DNA of 64,000 nt from Nostoc sp. UHCC 0302 (GCF_038096175.1 NZ_CP151099.1:6054001-6118000); one strand, 5' to 3'; positions 7,529 to 16,696 are shown, numbered from the stretch's first letter. Notes: generated from the letters alone by a model not told the origin. Numbers and translations: made by a program.

Positions 7529-8794
7529 TTGTCAAAACAACTAACTAATTCCGTGTTTCCAGCCTCGGTTTTTCGACTAGACAATGGTTTAACGTTTATT
7601 CATCAAGAGATTCCCACTACCCCTGTAGTTGTGGCGGATGTCTGGGTGCGTGCTGGAGCCACCCTAGAGCCAGAACCGTGGTTCGGTATGGCACACTTTT
7701 TGGAACACATGATTTTTAAAGGGACAGCGACGCTACCCCCTGGGATGTTTGATCATAACATTGAAAACAGGGGTGGCGTGAGTAATGCGGCTACGAGTCA
7801 TGATTATGCTCATTACTCCCTCACTACAGCAGCTCCTTATCTAAAAGACACGCTCCCCCACTTGGGCGAACTGCTACTAAACGCGGCGATTCCAGACGAT
7901 GAATTTATCCGCGAACGGGACGTAGTACTAGAGGAAATCCGTTCTTGTGAAGACGATTCCGACTGGATAGGATTCCAATCTTTAATTCAAAGCGTTTACC
8001 AACACCATCCCTACGGACGTTCGGTGTTGGGTACACAAAAAGAGCTGATGCAGCAGTCACCAGAAGCAATGCGCTGTTTTCACCGCACTCATTACCAACC
8101 AGAAAACATGACAGTGGTGATTGTGGGAGGAATTGGCGAACAGCCAGCTTGGGAACTAGTCAATCGCTCATTTGTTGATTTTGCCGAACGTGCTAAATGT
8201 CCACAATCTAAAAAAGTCGTAGAGCCAGCAATCAAAGGAATTCGCCGTCAGGAAATTTCTCTACCACGTATAGAGCAGGCGCGACTAATAATGGCGTGGT
8301 TAGTACCAGGAGTTGAAGAACTCCGCACTGCTTATGGTATAGATTTGTTGTCGGTGTTATTGGCAGAAGGACGAACCTCACGTTTAGTCAGAGATTTGCG
8401 TGAAGATTTGCAATTGGTACAGGGAATTTGTAGTAACTTTTCCTTACAACGGGAATCAAGTTTATTTACAATTACCGCTTGGTTGGAACCAGAAAATCTA
8501 GAGCAAGTTGAGTCTTTGATTTGCGCTCATTTGGAGGATTTGCAGACTATAGAAATTAGCGAACAGGAACTTACTCGCACACGTAGACTGTTGTGCAATG
8601 ACTACTCCTTTTCTACCGAAACGCCGAATCAGCTTACCGGACTTTATGGTTACTACAACACCATCGCTCAAGCTGAAGTAGCCGTCACATATCCCCAGCA
8701 GGTTCAGTCATTTAATCCTCAAGAACTGCAACACTTAGCTAAACAATATCTTTCACTACAGGATTACGCGGTTACTGTACTTAAACCTTGTTAG
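7529..8794 (+). CDS. M16B zinc peptidase, catalytic subunit type
   Basis: A 421-residue M16 (pitrilysin/MPP-like) metalloprotease. The inverted zinc motif HXXEH is intact in GMAHFLEHMIFKG near residue 60, with the distal glutamate in VVLEEIRSCEDD about 75 residues on. Peptidase_M16 N-domain spans about 15-160, the C-domain about 165-345. The second-half R/Y substrate-binding pair usual for M16 is not evident (segment RDLREDLQLVQGIC). The only start in the frame is TTG at 7529, just after an in-frame stop. A second M16 gene follows and supplies the opposite set of residues, so the two probably form a heterodimer. Confidence 0.9.
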   Translation: MSKQLTNSVFPASVFRLDNGLTFIHQEIPTTPVVVADVWVRAGATLEPEPWFGMAHFLEHMIFKGTATLPPGMFDHNIENRGGVSNAATSHDYAHYSLTTAAPYLKDTLPHLGELLLNAAIPDDEFIRERDVVLEEIRSCEDDSDWIGFQSLIQSVYQHHPYGRSVLGTQKELMQQSPEAMRCFHRTHYQPENMTVVIVGGIGEQPAWELVNRSFVDFAERAKCPQSKKVVEPAIKGIRRQEISLPRIEQARLIMAWLVPGVEELRTAYGIDLLSVLLAEGRTSRLVRDLREDLQLVQGICSNFSLQRESSLFTITAWLEPENLEQVESLICAHLEDLQTIEISEQELTRTRRLLCNDYSFSTETPNQLTGLYGYYNTIAQAEVAVTYPQQVQSFNPQELQHLAKQYLSLQDYAVTVLKPC

Positions 8795-8805
8795 TCATTA
8801 GTTAT

Positions 8806-8913
8806 TAGACTTCTTGCATGAAGATTTTTTTGCCTCACGCATACCGCCAAAGGCGGAACTCGGAGAGTAGGCGCAAAGAAGAGCGCAAAAAAACAACTTT
8901 TGTAAGAAGTCTA
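8806..8913. repeat. 108-bp MITE-like repeat
   Basis: Imperfect terminal inverted repeats TAGACTTCTTGCA (left) and TGTAAGAAGTCTA (right), differing at one base, flank a GC-richer core containing CCGCCAAAGGCGG. This is a small non-autonomous repeat in the gap between the two M16 genes. Confidence 0.5.
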
Positions 8914-8924
8914 TTAGTGAAAGA

Positions 8925-8968
8925 CTAATGACAAATGACCAATGACAAAGGACAAATGACTAATGACA
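8925..8968. repeat. heptameric tandem repeats (STRR type)
   Basis: Degenerate 7-base units of the form AATGACA/AATGACC/AAGGACA run directly into the start codon of the second M16 gene; the last unit overlaps ATG at 8963. Short tandemly repeated heptamers are typical of heterocystous cyanobacteria. Confidence 0.7.
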
Positions 8969-10234
8969 ACCTTGCTGCAAAAATCGCCCATCCATCGCAC
9001 TGTATTGAACAACGGTATTGTAGTGCTGGTGGCAGAAAACCCAGCGGCGGATATAATTGCGGCGCGAATATTTGTGCGTGCTGGAACTTGTTACGAAAAC
9101 CGGGAACAGGCGGGGTTGTCGCATTTGCTGTCAGCTGTGATGACAAAGGGATGTGGTGGACTTTCGAGCTTGGAAATTGCTGAAAAAATTGAGTCTGTGG
9201 GAGCGAGTTTAAGCGCAGATACCTCAAGCGATTATTTTTTGCTCTCTTTCAAGACGGTGACAGCTGATTTTGCGGAAATTTTAGCATTGGCAGGGCAGAT
9301 TTTGCGATCGCCTACCTTTCCTGAAACCCAAGTAGAACTAGAACGGCGTCTCGCACTACAAGATATTCGCTCACAGAAAGAGCAACCGTTTACTGTCGCC
9401 TTTGAGCAGATGCGGCAGGTAATGTATCAAAATCATCCCTATGCTGCATCAGTGCTAGGAGATGAGACAACCATGAACAGCGTAACTCGTGCGGATTTAG
9501 TAAAGTATCACGAGACTTATTTTCGTCCAGATAATGTAGTAATAAGTATTGCTGGTCGAGTCACACCAACAGAAGCAGTGGCGTTGGTGATAGAACTTTT
9601 CGGTGATTGGCAAGTCCCAACACAAGCACTGCCTACACTCAATTTACCGGAAATTATAGTAGAACCACAATCAAGGCTCAAGCCTCTACATACGCAGCAA
9701 TCAATCGTGATGTTAGGTTATCTCGGCGCAGCGGTGAATTCTGCTGATTATGCACCACTGAAGTTGCTCTCTACCTATTTAGGTAATGGGCTTTCGAGCC
9801 GCTTGTTTGTGGAATTGCGAGAAAAGCGGGGTTTAGCTTATGAAGTATCCGCATTTTACCCAACAAGGCTATTTCCAGCGTCATTTTTGGTTTATATGGG
9901 TACAGCAGCAGAAAACACCAGTGTAGGCTTAGAAGGACTGCGGACAGAAGTAGACCTACTCTGTACTACAGAAATATCCGAAAGCGCACTGCAATCTGCG
10001 AAAAACAAAATATTGGGGCAGTACGCTTTAGGTAAGCAAACGAACGGACAAATTGCTCAGATATACGGCTGGTATGAAATTTTGGGCTTAGGAATTAATT
10101 TTGACCAGGAGTTTCAAGAACTGATTGCAGCTGTAACTGTTAAAGATGCGATCGCCGTAGCTTGTAAGTATTTACAGGAACCTTATTTGTCTTTAGTCGG
10201 TCAAGAAGAAGCAATTTCTAGTGCGATCGCATAG
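8963..10234 (+). CDS. M16B peptidase-like subunit, zinc motif lost
   Basis: A 423-residue M16 family protein, partner of the preceding gene. Where the zinc motif should be it reads AGLSHLLSAVMTKG, so the Glu and second His of HXXEH are gone and the protein cannot be catalytic alone. It does retain the C-domain R/Y pair in ELREKRGLAYEVSAFY, which in heterodimeric M16B enzymes positions the substrate. Together the two genes therefore make one complete site, as in MPP and bacterial M16B heterodimers. ATG at 8963 lies inside heptamer repeats with no clear Shine-Dalgarno. Spacing to the first gene is 168 bases, filled by repeats. Likely cytoplasmic or periplasmic peptide degradation; no signal peptide is visible. 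Confidence 0.9.
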   Translation: MTTLLQKSPIHRTVLNNGIVVLVAENPAADIIAARIFVRAGTCYENREQAGLSHLLSAVMTKGCGGLSSLEIAEKIESVGASLSADTSSDYFLLSFKTVTADFAEILALAGQILRSPTFPETQVELERRLALQDIRSQKEQPFTVAFEQMRQVMYQNHPYAASVLGDETTMNSVTRADLVKYHETYFRPDNVVISIAGRVTPTEAVALVIELFGDWQVPTQALPTLNLPEIIVEPQSRLKPLHTQQSIVMLGYLGAAVNSADYAPLKLLSTYLGNGLSSRLFVELREKRGLAYEVSAFYPTRLFPASFLVYMGTAAENTSVGLEGLRTEVDLLCTTEISESALQSAKNKILGQYALGKQTNGQIAQIYGWYEILGLGINFDQEFQELIAAVTVKDAIAVACKYLQEPYLSLVGQEEAISSAIA

Positions 10235-10364
10235 CACATTTTTATGCTGAAGGGTTTTCTTTAAGAAACACCCAGAAATTATACGGGTAATTACAATTCC
10301 ACCAGCTGTTTTTTAGACCAAGCGGCTGTACTATTAGCATCAGAAGATTCCGAGGGGAAATTCC

Positions 10365-11297
10365 ATGAAAGACAGCCTGAGAGCAGGTATCTTGAATTAC
10401 TTACGAACACTAGATTCAACTGTAAATAGCTGTAAAATGGAAGACGAGCAAAAGAGTTGGTGGACAAAGCGGTCTAAATCTAGCTTGGCGATTCAAATAC
10501 TTCTGTTCTCCTCTATGCCTCTGCTCATTAGCTGCTTCAATGTAGTATCAATTGCAGCACCACTAAAAATAGCTCAAGTAAATCCCAGTGATGCCATCAA
10601 ACGCCCTACACTCAAAGTAGGTAGCCAAGGAGAGCGCGTATCTGAACTTCAGGCAGCCTTAAAACTTTTGGGTTTTTACTCAGGCGCAGTAGACGGCGTT
10701 TATAGCGAGAATACGGCCAGTGCTGTTTCCCGATTTAAACAAGCAGCCGGTTTGAGTCCTGATGGCATAGTTGATGCTACCACTTGGCAAAGACTTTTCC
10801 CTAACCAACCGATAGTCGCGCCAACCATCTCCTCATCAAATACGACAAACTTTCCCGTTCCAACTCAGGCTAGCAACGTTACTAGGACTGTGAATACTAG
10901 CCCTACTGCCCCCAGACCTGCTAAAACTCAAGCTGTAAATTCTAGCCCAGAGCCAAGACCTGCTAAACCAAGACAAAATACAACTTCAAGAGTACAGAAA
11001 ACACCAAATCGTACTGCTGCCTCAACTACTAGTAATCAGCCAATCACACGTACACAGCAAATCCCTGGTGTTCAATACACCTCAGCCGGATTGCCGATTT
11101 TGCGTGTAGGAATGCGTAATTCAGAAGTTAATAGGTTACAAGAAAGACTAAAAAAACTTGGTTTCTTGGATGAAGGTATAGATGGAGACTTTGGCCCAAC
11201 AACAGAGACAGCAGTAAAAGCTTTACAAAAGCGGTATGGTCTAGAGCCTGACGGCGTAGTTGGTGGATCTACCTGGGAGATTCTTTTGCGACGTTAG
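10365..11297 (+). CDS. exported protein with two peptidoglycan-binding (PG_binding_1) domains
   Basis: A 310-residue protein. A hydrophobic segment at about residues 40-60 (IQILLFSSMPLLISCF) acts as signal or anchor. Two PG_binding_1 modules follow: residues about 80-145 (LKVGSQGERVSELQAALKLL...GVYSENTASAVSRFK...GLSPDGIVDATTW, shown in parts) and about 240-308 (LRVGMRNSEVNRLQERLKKL). A Pro/Thr/Ser/Ala-rich linker of about 95 residues separates them. These three-helix modules bind cell-wall peptidoglycan; no catalytic domain is present. Start ATG 10365 has GAGGGG 8 bases upstream; ATG at 10437 is an alternative nearer the hydrophobic segment. Confidence 0.88.
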   Translation: MKDSLRAGILNYLRTLDSTVNSCKMEDEQKSWWTKRSKSSLAIQILLFSSMPLLISCFNVVSIAAPLKIAQVNPSDAIKRPTLKVGSQGERVSELQAALKLLGFYSGAVDGVYSENTASAVSRFKQAAGLSPDGIVDATTWQRLFPNQPIVAPTISSSNTTNFPVPTQASNVTRTVNTSPTAPRPAKTQAVNSSPEPRPAKPRQNTTSRVQKTPNRTAASTTSNQPITRTQQIPGVQYTSAGLPILRVGMRNSEVNRLQERLKKLGFLDEGIDGDFGPTTETAVKALQKRYGLEPDGVVGGSTWEILLRR

Positions 11298-11481
11298 CCC
11301 CAAGAGAGTTAAGCTGATACTAAGTACGGACTATTTTAGACAAAAGTCAGAAAGAACTTTTTTGCGCGGTTTTTCCGTTCATCAGTTCGCAGAGTCAACA
11401 GACTTCTGGCATTTAAGTCCGCTACTTGAGAAAATTGTAAATCATACCATTTCAAAAATCTTTGCAACATATCAATCAACT
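11298..11481. other. short intergenic stretch before the 355-bp element
   Basis: About 180 bases with overlapping open frames on both strands that share no features with known proteins. Nothing functional seen. Confidence 0.4.
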
Positions 11482-11836
11482 GTAAGGGCGCTACAGCTAT
11501 CATGCGTGTCAACTTAAGCCTTGGCGAATAGAATTGCCTGCGGCACACTTCGTGAACGCGGCTACACAGGCAAAGTCCCTTCGGGTTCGGGGGTGACGCT
11601 CAAGAGCGTCGCTAACGCATACCCTACGGGAAGGCGTTCCGCCTACGACGGAAGCCGCTTTGGCGCTAGCTTCTCCCTTTGGGAGAAGAGCGACCCCCTC
11701 ACCGCCTGCGCGGACTAATAAAAAACCAAGGTCTTGAAACTGAAACCCACGGAGGTGGGTTTGGTTTATATAGACGCGGTTTATAACCGCCCATTTCGCG
11801 TTAAGTTGACACCAATGAATAGCTGTGCGCCCCTAC
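11482..11836. mobile_element. 355-bp non-autonomous element with ~36-bp inverted ends
   Basis: The left end 11482-11517 and the inverted right end 11801-11836 agree over about 36 bases with few differences: GTA(A/G)GGGCGC, ACAGCTAT, CAT and then an exact GTGTCAACTTAA. Between them lie GC-rich palindromic blocks (CCTACGGG, GGCGTTCCGCC, CGCTAACGC) and an inner hairpin ACCCAC/GTGGGT. No transposase is encoded; a 65-codon open frame over the GC-rich blocks (11521-11718) is repeat sequence. No clear target duplication. The block TTGGCGAATAGAA recurs at 23531, so related copies exist in this window. Confidence 0.55.
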
Positions 11837-12121
11837 CCATGAATGTATAGCAGCTATTTCGGAAACTATATTACATTTGTAGGATTTTTATAAATTGTGC
11901 AATTTTTGAAGAATTTAATTCTCGATACATCCTGGAATACGATAAAGATACCCCAGTTAGAAGTATCACTCAACGCCAGTGCTGAAAAACTACGTGACTT
12001 TTGTACTAATACAAGAGGACGGTAATTATAAGAGTCAAACAGGACGTCTTGTCGTGTTACGGATCACAATGGCTCATAGTGAAATTAATTAAACTTACTG
12101 CTAATTCCTCTAGAAAAGCTT
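11837..12121. other. intergenic region upstream of the holin-like gene
   Basis: About 285 bases, AT-rich at first, with no ORF, RNA gene or clear promoter. Presumably carries the promoter of the 12122 gene. Confidence 0.4.
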
Positions 12122-12475
12122 ATGCTACACTTTTTATTAACTTGGCTCGGTACTGCGGTGGCGTTATTAATTACTGCTAATATCGTTCCTGGATTCATTG
12201 TCAAGACTTTTGTAGCTGCCCTTGTTGCTGCTCTTGTTGTTGGTTTAGTTAATGCCTTTATCCGCCCAATTTTGCGGATTTTAACGTTTCCGATTACATT
12301 ACTTACCTTTGGTTTATTTACATTTGTGATCAATGCCTTAGCCCTTTGGCTAGCAAGTGCATTAACTCCTGGCTCTGATTTTCAAATTAGAGGTTTTTTG
12401 CCTGCTTTGCTGGGTTCAATTGTGCTAGCGATTGTTTCTAGCATCATCAACTATTTTCTCAGAGTAGTTGATTAA
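12122..12475 (+). CDS. phage holin family 4 / YvlD-type membrane protein
   Basis: A 117-residue integral membrane protein with four hydrophobic helices at about residues 4-22, 28-48, 55-75 and 90-112. The signature NAFIRPILRILTFPITLLTFGLF with the paired FP-T-LLTFG motif identifies the Phage_holin_4_2 / mycobacterial 4-TMS holin superfamily, common on bacterial chromosomes with no phage nearby. There is no evidence that it lyses cells; such proteins are of unknown function. Stand-alone gene, ATG start, stop 70 bases before the convergent cbiG-like gene. Confidence 0.9.
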   Translation: MLHFLLTWLGTAVALLITANIVPGFIVKTFVAALVAALVVGLVNAFIRPILRILTFPITLLTFGLFTFVINALALWLASALTPGSDFQIRGFLPALLGSIVLAIVSSIINYFLRVVD

Positions 12476-12546
12476 GAAAAATCAACAAAGTAGTGGAATG
12501 CAATAGCAAAATATAGGCGTAGTACATACGTCTACGCACCTTGTTT

Positions 12547-13026
12547 TTAATCTGACTCTTGGGCAACGGCTATCGTCACTGCTCCTGGTTGCCCTTCTAA
12601 CCGGAAAATTTGTTTAGGAACTAAGAACCTCACACCCAATTCCTTTTTTCCAGCAAAAAAGGAAGCAATTAAAGTCGAGGTAAACTGAGAAGCTGCCAGA
12701 ATAGCCGCAGCTTCAGCTACGCTAGGTGTAGCCACTTTTGTTTGAGTGATTTTGGCTGGGTTAGGGACAGAGATAGCAGAAAGGATTTCTGAAGAAAAAG
12801 TTATCAAGGGCAAATTGCGTAGGCGGCAAAGTTCTATTAAGCCAACTTCCGAGGCTTTAGTGTCAATGGTAGCAATACCTGCGATCGCACTTTCGGCAAG
12901 TTGATTTTCTCGAAAAACCTGCCCAATTGCCTTGTCAATCAACTGCTGCGAAGTTCCTCGTTGACAACCAATTCCTACCCAGAGAAGTTGTAATTTTAAC
13001 TGCACTTGCTGCAATTTCTCGTTCAC
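12547..13026 (-). CDS. cbiG: CbiG C-terminal domain protein (cobalamin biosynthesis)
   Basis: A 159-residue protein matching only the C-terminal domain of cobalt-precorrin-5A hydrolase. The family start LLWVGIGCQRGTS is near the N-terminus, followed by the conserved ATIDTKASEVGL, FSSEIL, and the serine/threonine-rich VATPSVAEAAAIL. Full CbiG has an N-terminal domain of similar size that is absent, so either the N domain is encoded elsewhere (in some cyanobacteria joined to CobJ) or this domain acts alone. Role in opening the delta-lactone of cobalt-precorrin-5A is from family knowledge. Start is GTG at 13026. No B12 riboswitch motif is seen upstream. Confidence 0.85.
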   Translation of the reverse strand: MNEKLQQVQLKLQLLWVGIGCQRGTSQQLIDKAIGQVFRENQLAESAIAGIATIDTKASEVGLIELCRLRNLPLITFSSEILSAISVPNPAKITQTKVATPSVAEAAAILAASQFTSTLIASFFAGKKELGVRFLVPKQIFRLEGQPGAVTIAVAQESD

Positions 13027-13741
13027 AACAGAGTTTATACTAAATTTAATTTTTTATTTATTGTTTCTTTTAAGTTACGCAACAATCCCGGAAAATCTTG
13101 CTACTCAACGTTTTTCACGTAATCGCTTATGTATGACGTTCAGTATGATACATAAAAAATGATCTTTAGAATACTTTTCTCTCCAAGTAAAAATTATATA
13201 TTTTGCACATCAAGCACAGTAGGAAAAGCCGAGAGGGAGATAAGGTAAAAAGTACAAGGTAAAAGGCAGATTTACTTCTTCATTTTCGATTCCCTTTATA
13301 TCCTTGTGGCGCAAGCATTTCGCCTGCTCTTTCTTGGCGTTCCGTTTTTTTTCTTCTCCGTTGCAGCAAGATCACAACAGCTGCGACGGAGTTTTGCTTT
13401 TTACACTTCTTCCCTCTAGACTTTCGCTCTTTGATGCTCCTTGGTATTTAAGGTGATAACCTTCATTTAACTATTTGTCAAGATTTTTTTGAAAAAAATA
13501 GGTAAATCTTTTGTGAAAAAACTATCTTTTGGCAAAGCAGCAAAAAGTTAAAGTAAATTATCGACAAATCCGAAATGATATAAGTGATTGGGAACTGGGG
13601 AAGGAATCTGCCCACAAGAGGTGGGGTTTTGATCAAATCTCAAGAGTCTCTAATACATAAAGGGGGCTTTGTGTTCCCCAATCTCTAATAAGTAATGAAT
13701 ACGCTATAAAAATTTGTCATATTTGTTGTAAGTAAATATGG
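13027..13741. other. intergenic region with one terminator-like hairpin
   Basis: 715 bases between two minus-strand genes. No ORF of note. It holds a dispersed GC-richer repeat at about 13300-13390 and a hairpin CCCAC/GTGGG at 13611-13625 followed by GTTTTGAT on the plus strand. Since no plus-strand gene precedes the hairpin closely, a small plus-strand transcript ending there is possible but unsupported. Confidence 0.4.
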
Positions 13742-15025
13742 CTATTCTTGCGCGTCAGCTTTCCTTAAACTCCGCACCACGTTCTTATAACCATTAAATT
13801 CTGCAATCATTAAAGCAGTATAGCCACCCTGGTTTTTTAAATTCACATCTGCCCCAGCTTGGAGTAATAGCTGCACAGCTTCGCCGTAACCTGCGGAAGC
13901 AGCCCACATCAACGCTGTGGCTGCGGCTGTGTCTTGAGAATTCACATCTGCCCCTTTTGCTAACAGCAGTTGTATTACCTCTATCTGGTTTTTTATTACT
14001 GCTTTGGTTAAAGCTGTTTTGCCATCATCCCCTGGGATATTGGGATCAGCACCATATCCTAGCAAAACCTTTACTGTCTGGGTGTGTCCTTGTGATGCCG
14101 CTAGTGTTAAAGGTAACTCACCAAGATTTTTCTCATGAATATTCGCTCCAGCACGTAGCAGTGCCTCAACTATTTGGCTGTGTCCCTGCAACGCTGCTAC
14201 AAGCAGTGGTGTATCACCCAACTGGTTCCTGATTTGCACATCTGCACCCCGGTTAAGTAACACTTCCACTAGATCAACATAGCCTTCTACAACAGCAAGG
14301 TGTAGGGCAGTTTCACCATCTTGGTCTTGGTGATTAATCTCAGCGCCCCCATCCAGTAAAGCAGTAGCGATCGCACTGTGTCCAGCTGCCGCTGTTGCTA
14401 GTAGGGCAGTTCCACCACCGGAGTTTTTCGCCTTCATGTCAGCCCCTGCGGACAACAATGCTTGCACAACTTCCAGATATCCCAAGTCTGCGGCTACCAT
14501 CAACGGCGTTTCACCCTCTTCATCTGGGATGTTGACATCCGCACCACTTTGGACAATTGCTTGGATTATTTCTATGTGTCCTTGCTTAACTGCTAGTTTC
14601 AGGGCAGTATCATCATCTTTATCTGTGATATTTACCTTAGCCCCAGCAGCTAATAAGACTCGCACTAAATCAACATGACCTTTAAGTACCGCTGCCATTA
14701 AAGCTGTGCTGCCATCTTCATTAATCGCATTGACATCAGCACCTCTGGATACTAAAAGTTGCACAATGTCAAGCTGATTAGCACTAGCTGCCAACATTAA
14801 AGCTGTCAAACCATAAAGTTTTCTGGGTAAGTTGATATTTGCCCCAGCATCCAGTAGCGATCGCACAATTTCCGTATAGCCTAAATTAGCAGCAAACATT
14901 AACGCTGTAGTACCGTTGCGATCGGACGCGTCCACATTAGCACCAGCAGCCAGGAGCGCACACAGCCGCTTAATATCACCACTTTTAGCAGCCTTCAGCA
15001 GCAAGGTATCTTTATTTTCAGTCAT
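13742..15025 (-). CDS. ankyrin-repeat protein, 13 repeats
   Basis: A 427-residue protein built entirely of ankyrin repeats. I count 13 units of about 33 residues, each with a TALMxAA-type helix start and a GADVN-type turn (GTTALMFAA, GSTALMAAV, GETPLMVAA, GKTALTKAV, GYTALMIAE and others). No signal peptide, membrane segment or catalytic domain. Such solenoids bind other proteins; the partner is unknown. The uniformity of the repeats suggests recent internal duplication. ATG at 15025. A strong hairpin sits just upstream on the opposite strand (15035-15055). Confidence 0.92.
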   Translation of the reverse strand: MTENKDTLLLKAAKSGDIKRLCALLAAGANVDASDRNGTTALMFAANLGYTEIVRSLLDAGANINLPRKLYGLTALMLAASANQLDIVQLLVSRGADVNAINEDGSTALMAAVLKGHVDLVRVLLAAGAKVNITDKDDDTALKLAVKQGHIEIIQAIVQSGADVNIPDEEGETPLMVAADLGYLEVVQALLSAGADMKAKNSGGGTALLATAAAGHSAIATALLDGGAEINHQDQDGETALHLAVVEGYVDLVEVLLNRGADVQIRNQLGDTPLLVAALQGHSQIVEALLRAGANIHEKNLGELPLTLAASQGHTQTVKVLLGYGADPNIPGDDGKTALTKAVIKNQIEVIQLLLAKGADVNSQDTAAATALMWAASAGYGEAVQLLLQAGADVNLKNQGGYTALMIAEFNGYKNVVRSLRKADAQE

Positions 15026-15332
15026 GGATCAGATCCCACATCGGTGGGTTTTATTTGTCTACCCTCAAAATTTAGTCTGAGATTGTTTATCCACTTTGGC
15101 AAGAGGCTATGCAATTGAAATTTTCAATTTCCAGCTCAAGAAATGTACAAATGCAATCTTGGCAAGTAATTTTAACTATTGACTTGACGTAAATTGAAGC
15201 GAGAATAGCTTAACTTTTCTTCTCCCTCAAGAGTGAAAATGTATGTAGTTGATAACAGCAACTTTAAATACAGAGAATAGAGTTATGCTAATTTTTATGA
15301 AGATTTAAGAATAGGGCGAGGACACGACGAGT
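15026..15332. other. divergent intergenic region with terminator-like hairpin
   Basis: 307 bases between the ankyrin gene and the DUF4079 gene. Hairpin CCCAC/GTGGG at 15035-15048 followed by TTTTATTT reads as an intrinsic terminator on the plus strand, which would stop transcription antisense to the ankyrin gene. The rest is AT-rich and should hold both promoters. Confidence 0.45.
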
Positions 15333-15797
15333 ATGGAACTTTCTCCATCTGTGAAATATTGGTTGAACTTCTTTCACCCGGTGATGATGTGGGCGCTACT
15401 ACTAATTTCACTGTACGCAGCCTATTTGGGGCTGCAAGTACAGCGCACCAGAAATGCTCAGGGAGAAGAAAAGAAAGAACTGATTAAAGGTAGATATAAC
15501 ATCAAACACTATCAAATTGGATCTATACTCTTAGGTCTTATGGTGGCGGGTGCAATTGGTGGTATGGCAGTCACATACATCAATAATGGTAAGTTGTTTG
15601 TAGGGCCTCATCTGCTAGCAGGACTAGGGATGACAAGTCTGATTGCATTTTCTGCCTCCTTGTCTCCCTATATGCAAAAAGGGGCAAACTGGGCGCGTGC
15701 GACTCACATTTTGCTGAATTTCGCCCTCTTAGGGCTTTTTGCTTGGCAGGCTATTACTGGTGTGCAAATTATCCAAAGAATTCTTACTCAGGCATAG
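15333..15797 (+). CDS. DUF4079 membrane protein
   Basis: A 154-residue integral membrane protein with four hydrophobic helices at about residues 10-31, 58-80, 88-108 and 124-145. Start region SVKYWLNFFHPVMMW with a conserved His in the first helix, HYQIGSILLG in the second, GPHLLAG in the third and THILLNFALLG in the fourth. These helix histidines resemble cytochrome b561-like heme ligands, which is an inference. DUF4079 is found mainly in cyanobacteria and plastids; no established function. ATG with GAGGACACGACGAG upstream. Confidence 0.88.
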   Translation: MELSPSVKYWLNFFHPVMMWALLLISLYAAYLGLQVQRTRNAQGEEKKELIKGRYNIKHYQIGSILLGLMVAGAIGGMAVTYINNGKLFVGPHLLAGLGMTSLIAFSASLSPYMQKGANWARATHILLNFALLGLFAWQAITGVQIIQRILTQA

Positions 15798-15830
15798 TTA
15801 GGAGTACAGACGCCATTAATAGCGTCTGTA

Positions 15831-16012
15831 AAGGAGTCAAGGGTCAAGGGTCAATAGTCAAAAATTCATATACAGCAGTTTGCAAGTCACTGAAGTACAG
15901 TATCTGAGTTTAAAAGCTAGACATAAAGCCTTTTTTACTTCTGACTCTTAAATTCTAGATTCTGCTGTATGTAGATGTTAAGACTTTTGACCCTTGACTA
16001 TTGACTATTGAC
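15831..16012. repeat. repeat cluster: nested inverted repeats and STRR
   Basis: Inner arms ATACAGCAG and CTGCTGTAT (about 15870-15970) enclose about 90 bases. They are flanked on the left by AGGGTCAATAGTCAAAA and on the right by its inverse (TTTTGACCCTTGACTATTG), heptamer-like tandem units. The cluster fills the gap between two convergent genes and could also end transcription from both sides. Confidence 0.6.
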
Positions 16013-16696
16013 TCACCACTTTTTCTTAGAATTCCCAGGAAAAGGTATGCCCAAAGATTTATGAAAATCTTCTTGAACTTTACGCGTTAGACGGCGGGAG
16101 ACTTGGCGGACAATTTGATTAAGTAAGCGATCGCCTGTAGATTGAATTAAAGATTTGGGCAATCGGTGAATAAATTTAGGAAAGTGAAGAGAAACTATTA
16201 AATCCAATTCCCATTCAACTCGTGTAACTTGAATATCTTCAGTATAAGTATTATCCGCAGGGTTTTCTTTTAACTGTAGTGATGCATTATAGTCTACGTC
16301 ATAACCAGGTGGGACGTAATCAGGAATAGTGATTGTACGAATGCGGTAAATACCCTCATCTGGAGGTAACAATTCTAAGCCAACTTTCGGTTCTACTTCA
16401 TAACCAAAAGAAGCAAAACGACCAATTACTAAAGCATAGCCATTTTCCCCCAGTGGTTGTACCTTCATAGGTTCGGCGCAGCGCACAAACCATGAACTAT
16501 GAGCATTAAGATACTCAGCAACCTTATCTGCTGAAGCAGGCATTTCCATAAAGTCTTGATAACGACCGTAAAATTTTGTGAGTGTCGCTACATTTGTTTC
16601 TGTTAATGCATCTTCAGCTTCTGCTAGGCTTGGTACCATAGGTAAAACTGTTTCTGATATTTCTAAAGATTGATATTCACCGTTTGTTGAAAGCAT
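16013..16696 (-). CDS. DUF1997 family protein
   Basis: A 227-residue soluble protein of the DUF1997 family, conserved in cyanobacteria and chloroplasts. Recognisable segments: FYGRYQDFMEMPASADKVA, then HSSWFVRCAEPMKVQPLGE, GYALVIGRFASFGYEVEPK and the C-terminal LLNQIVRQVSRRLTRKVQEDFH. The beta-rich middle is START/SRPBCC-like in character (inference). Divergent from the SDR gene at 16876 with 180 bases between them. Function unknown. ATG start. Confidence 0.88.
   Translation of the reverse strand: MLSTNGEYQSLEISETVLPMVPSLAEAEDALTETNVATLTKFYGRYQDFMEMPASADKVAEYLNAHSSWFVRCAEPMKVQPLGENGYALVIGRFASFGYEVEPKVGLELLPPDEGIYRIRTITIPDYVPPGYDVDYNASLQLKENPADNTYTEDIQVTRVEWELDLIVSLHFPKFIHRLPKSLIQSTGDRLLNQIVRQVSRRLTRKVQEDFHKSLGIPFPGNSKKKW

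Noticed and set aside
11521-11718. 65-codon frame rich in Gly, Ser, Arg
   Set aside because: It is translated GC-rich palindromic repeat inside the 355-bp element.
12122-12475. Holin-like protein as a sign of a prophage
   Set aside because: No phage structural, integrase or lysis genes nearby; this family is common on chromosomes as a housekeeping membrane protein.
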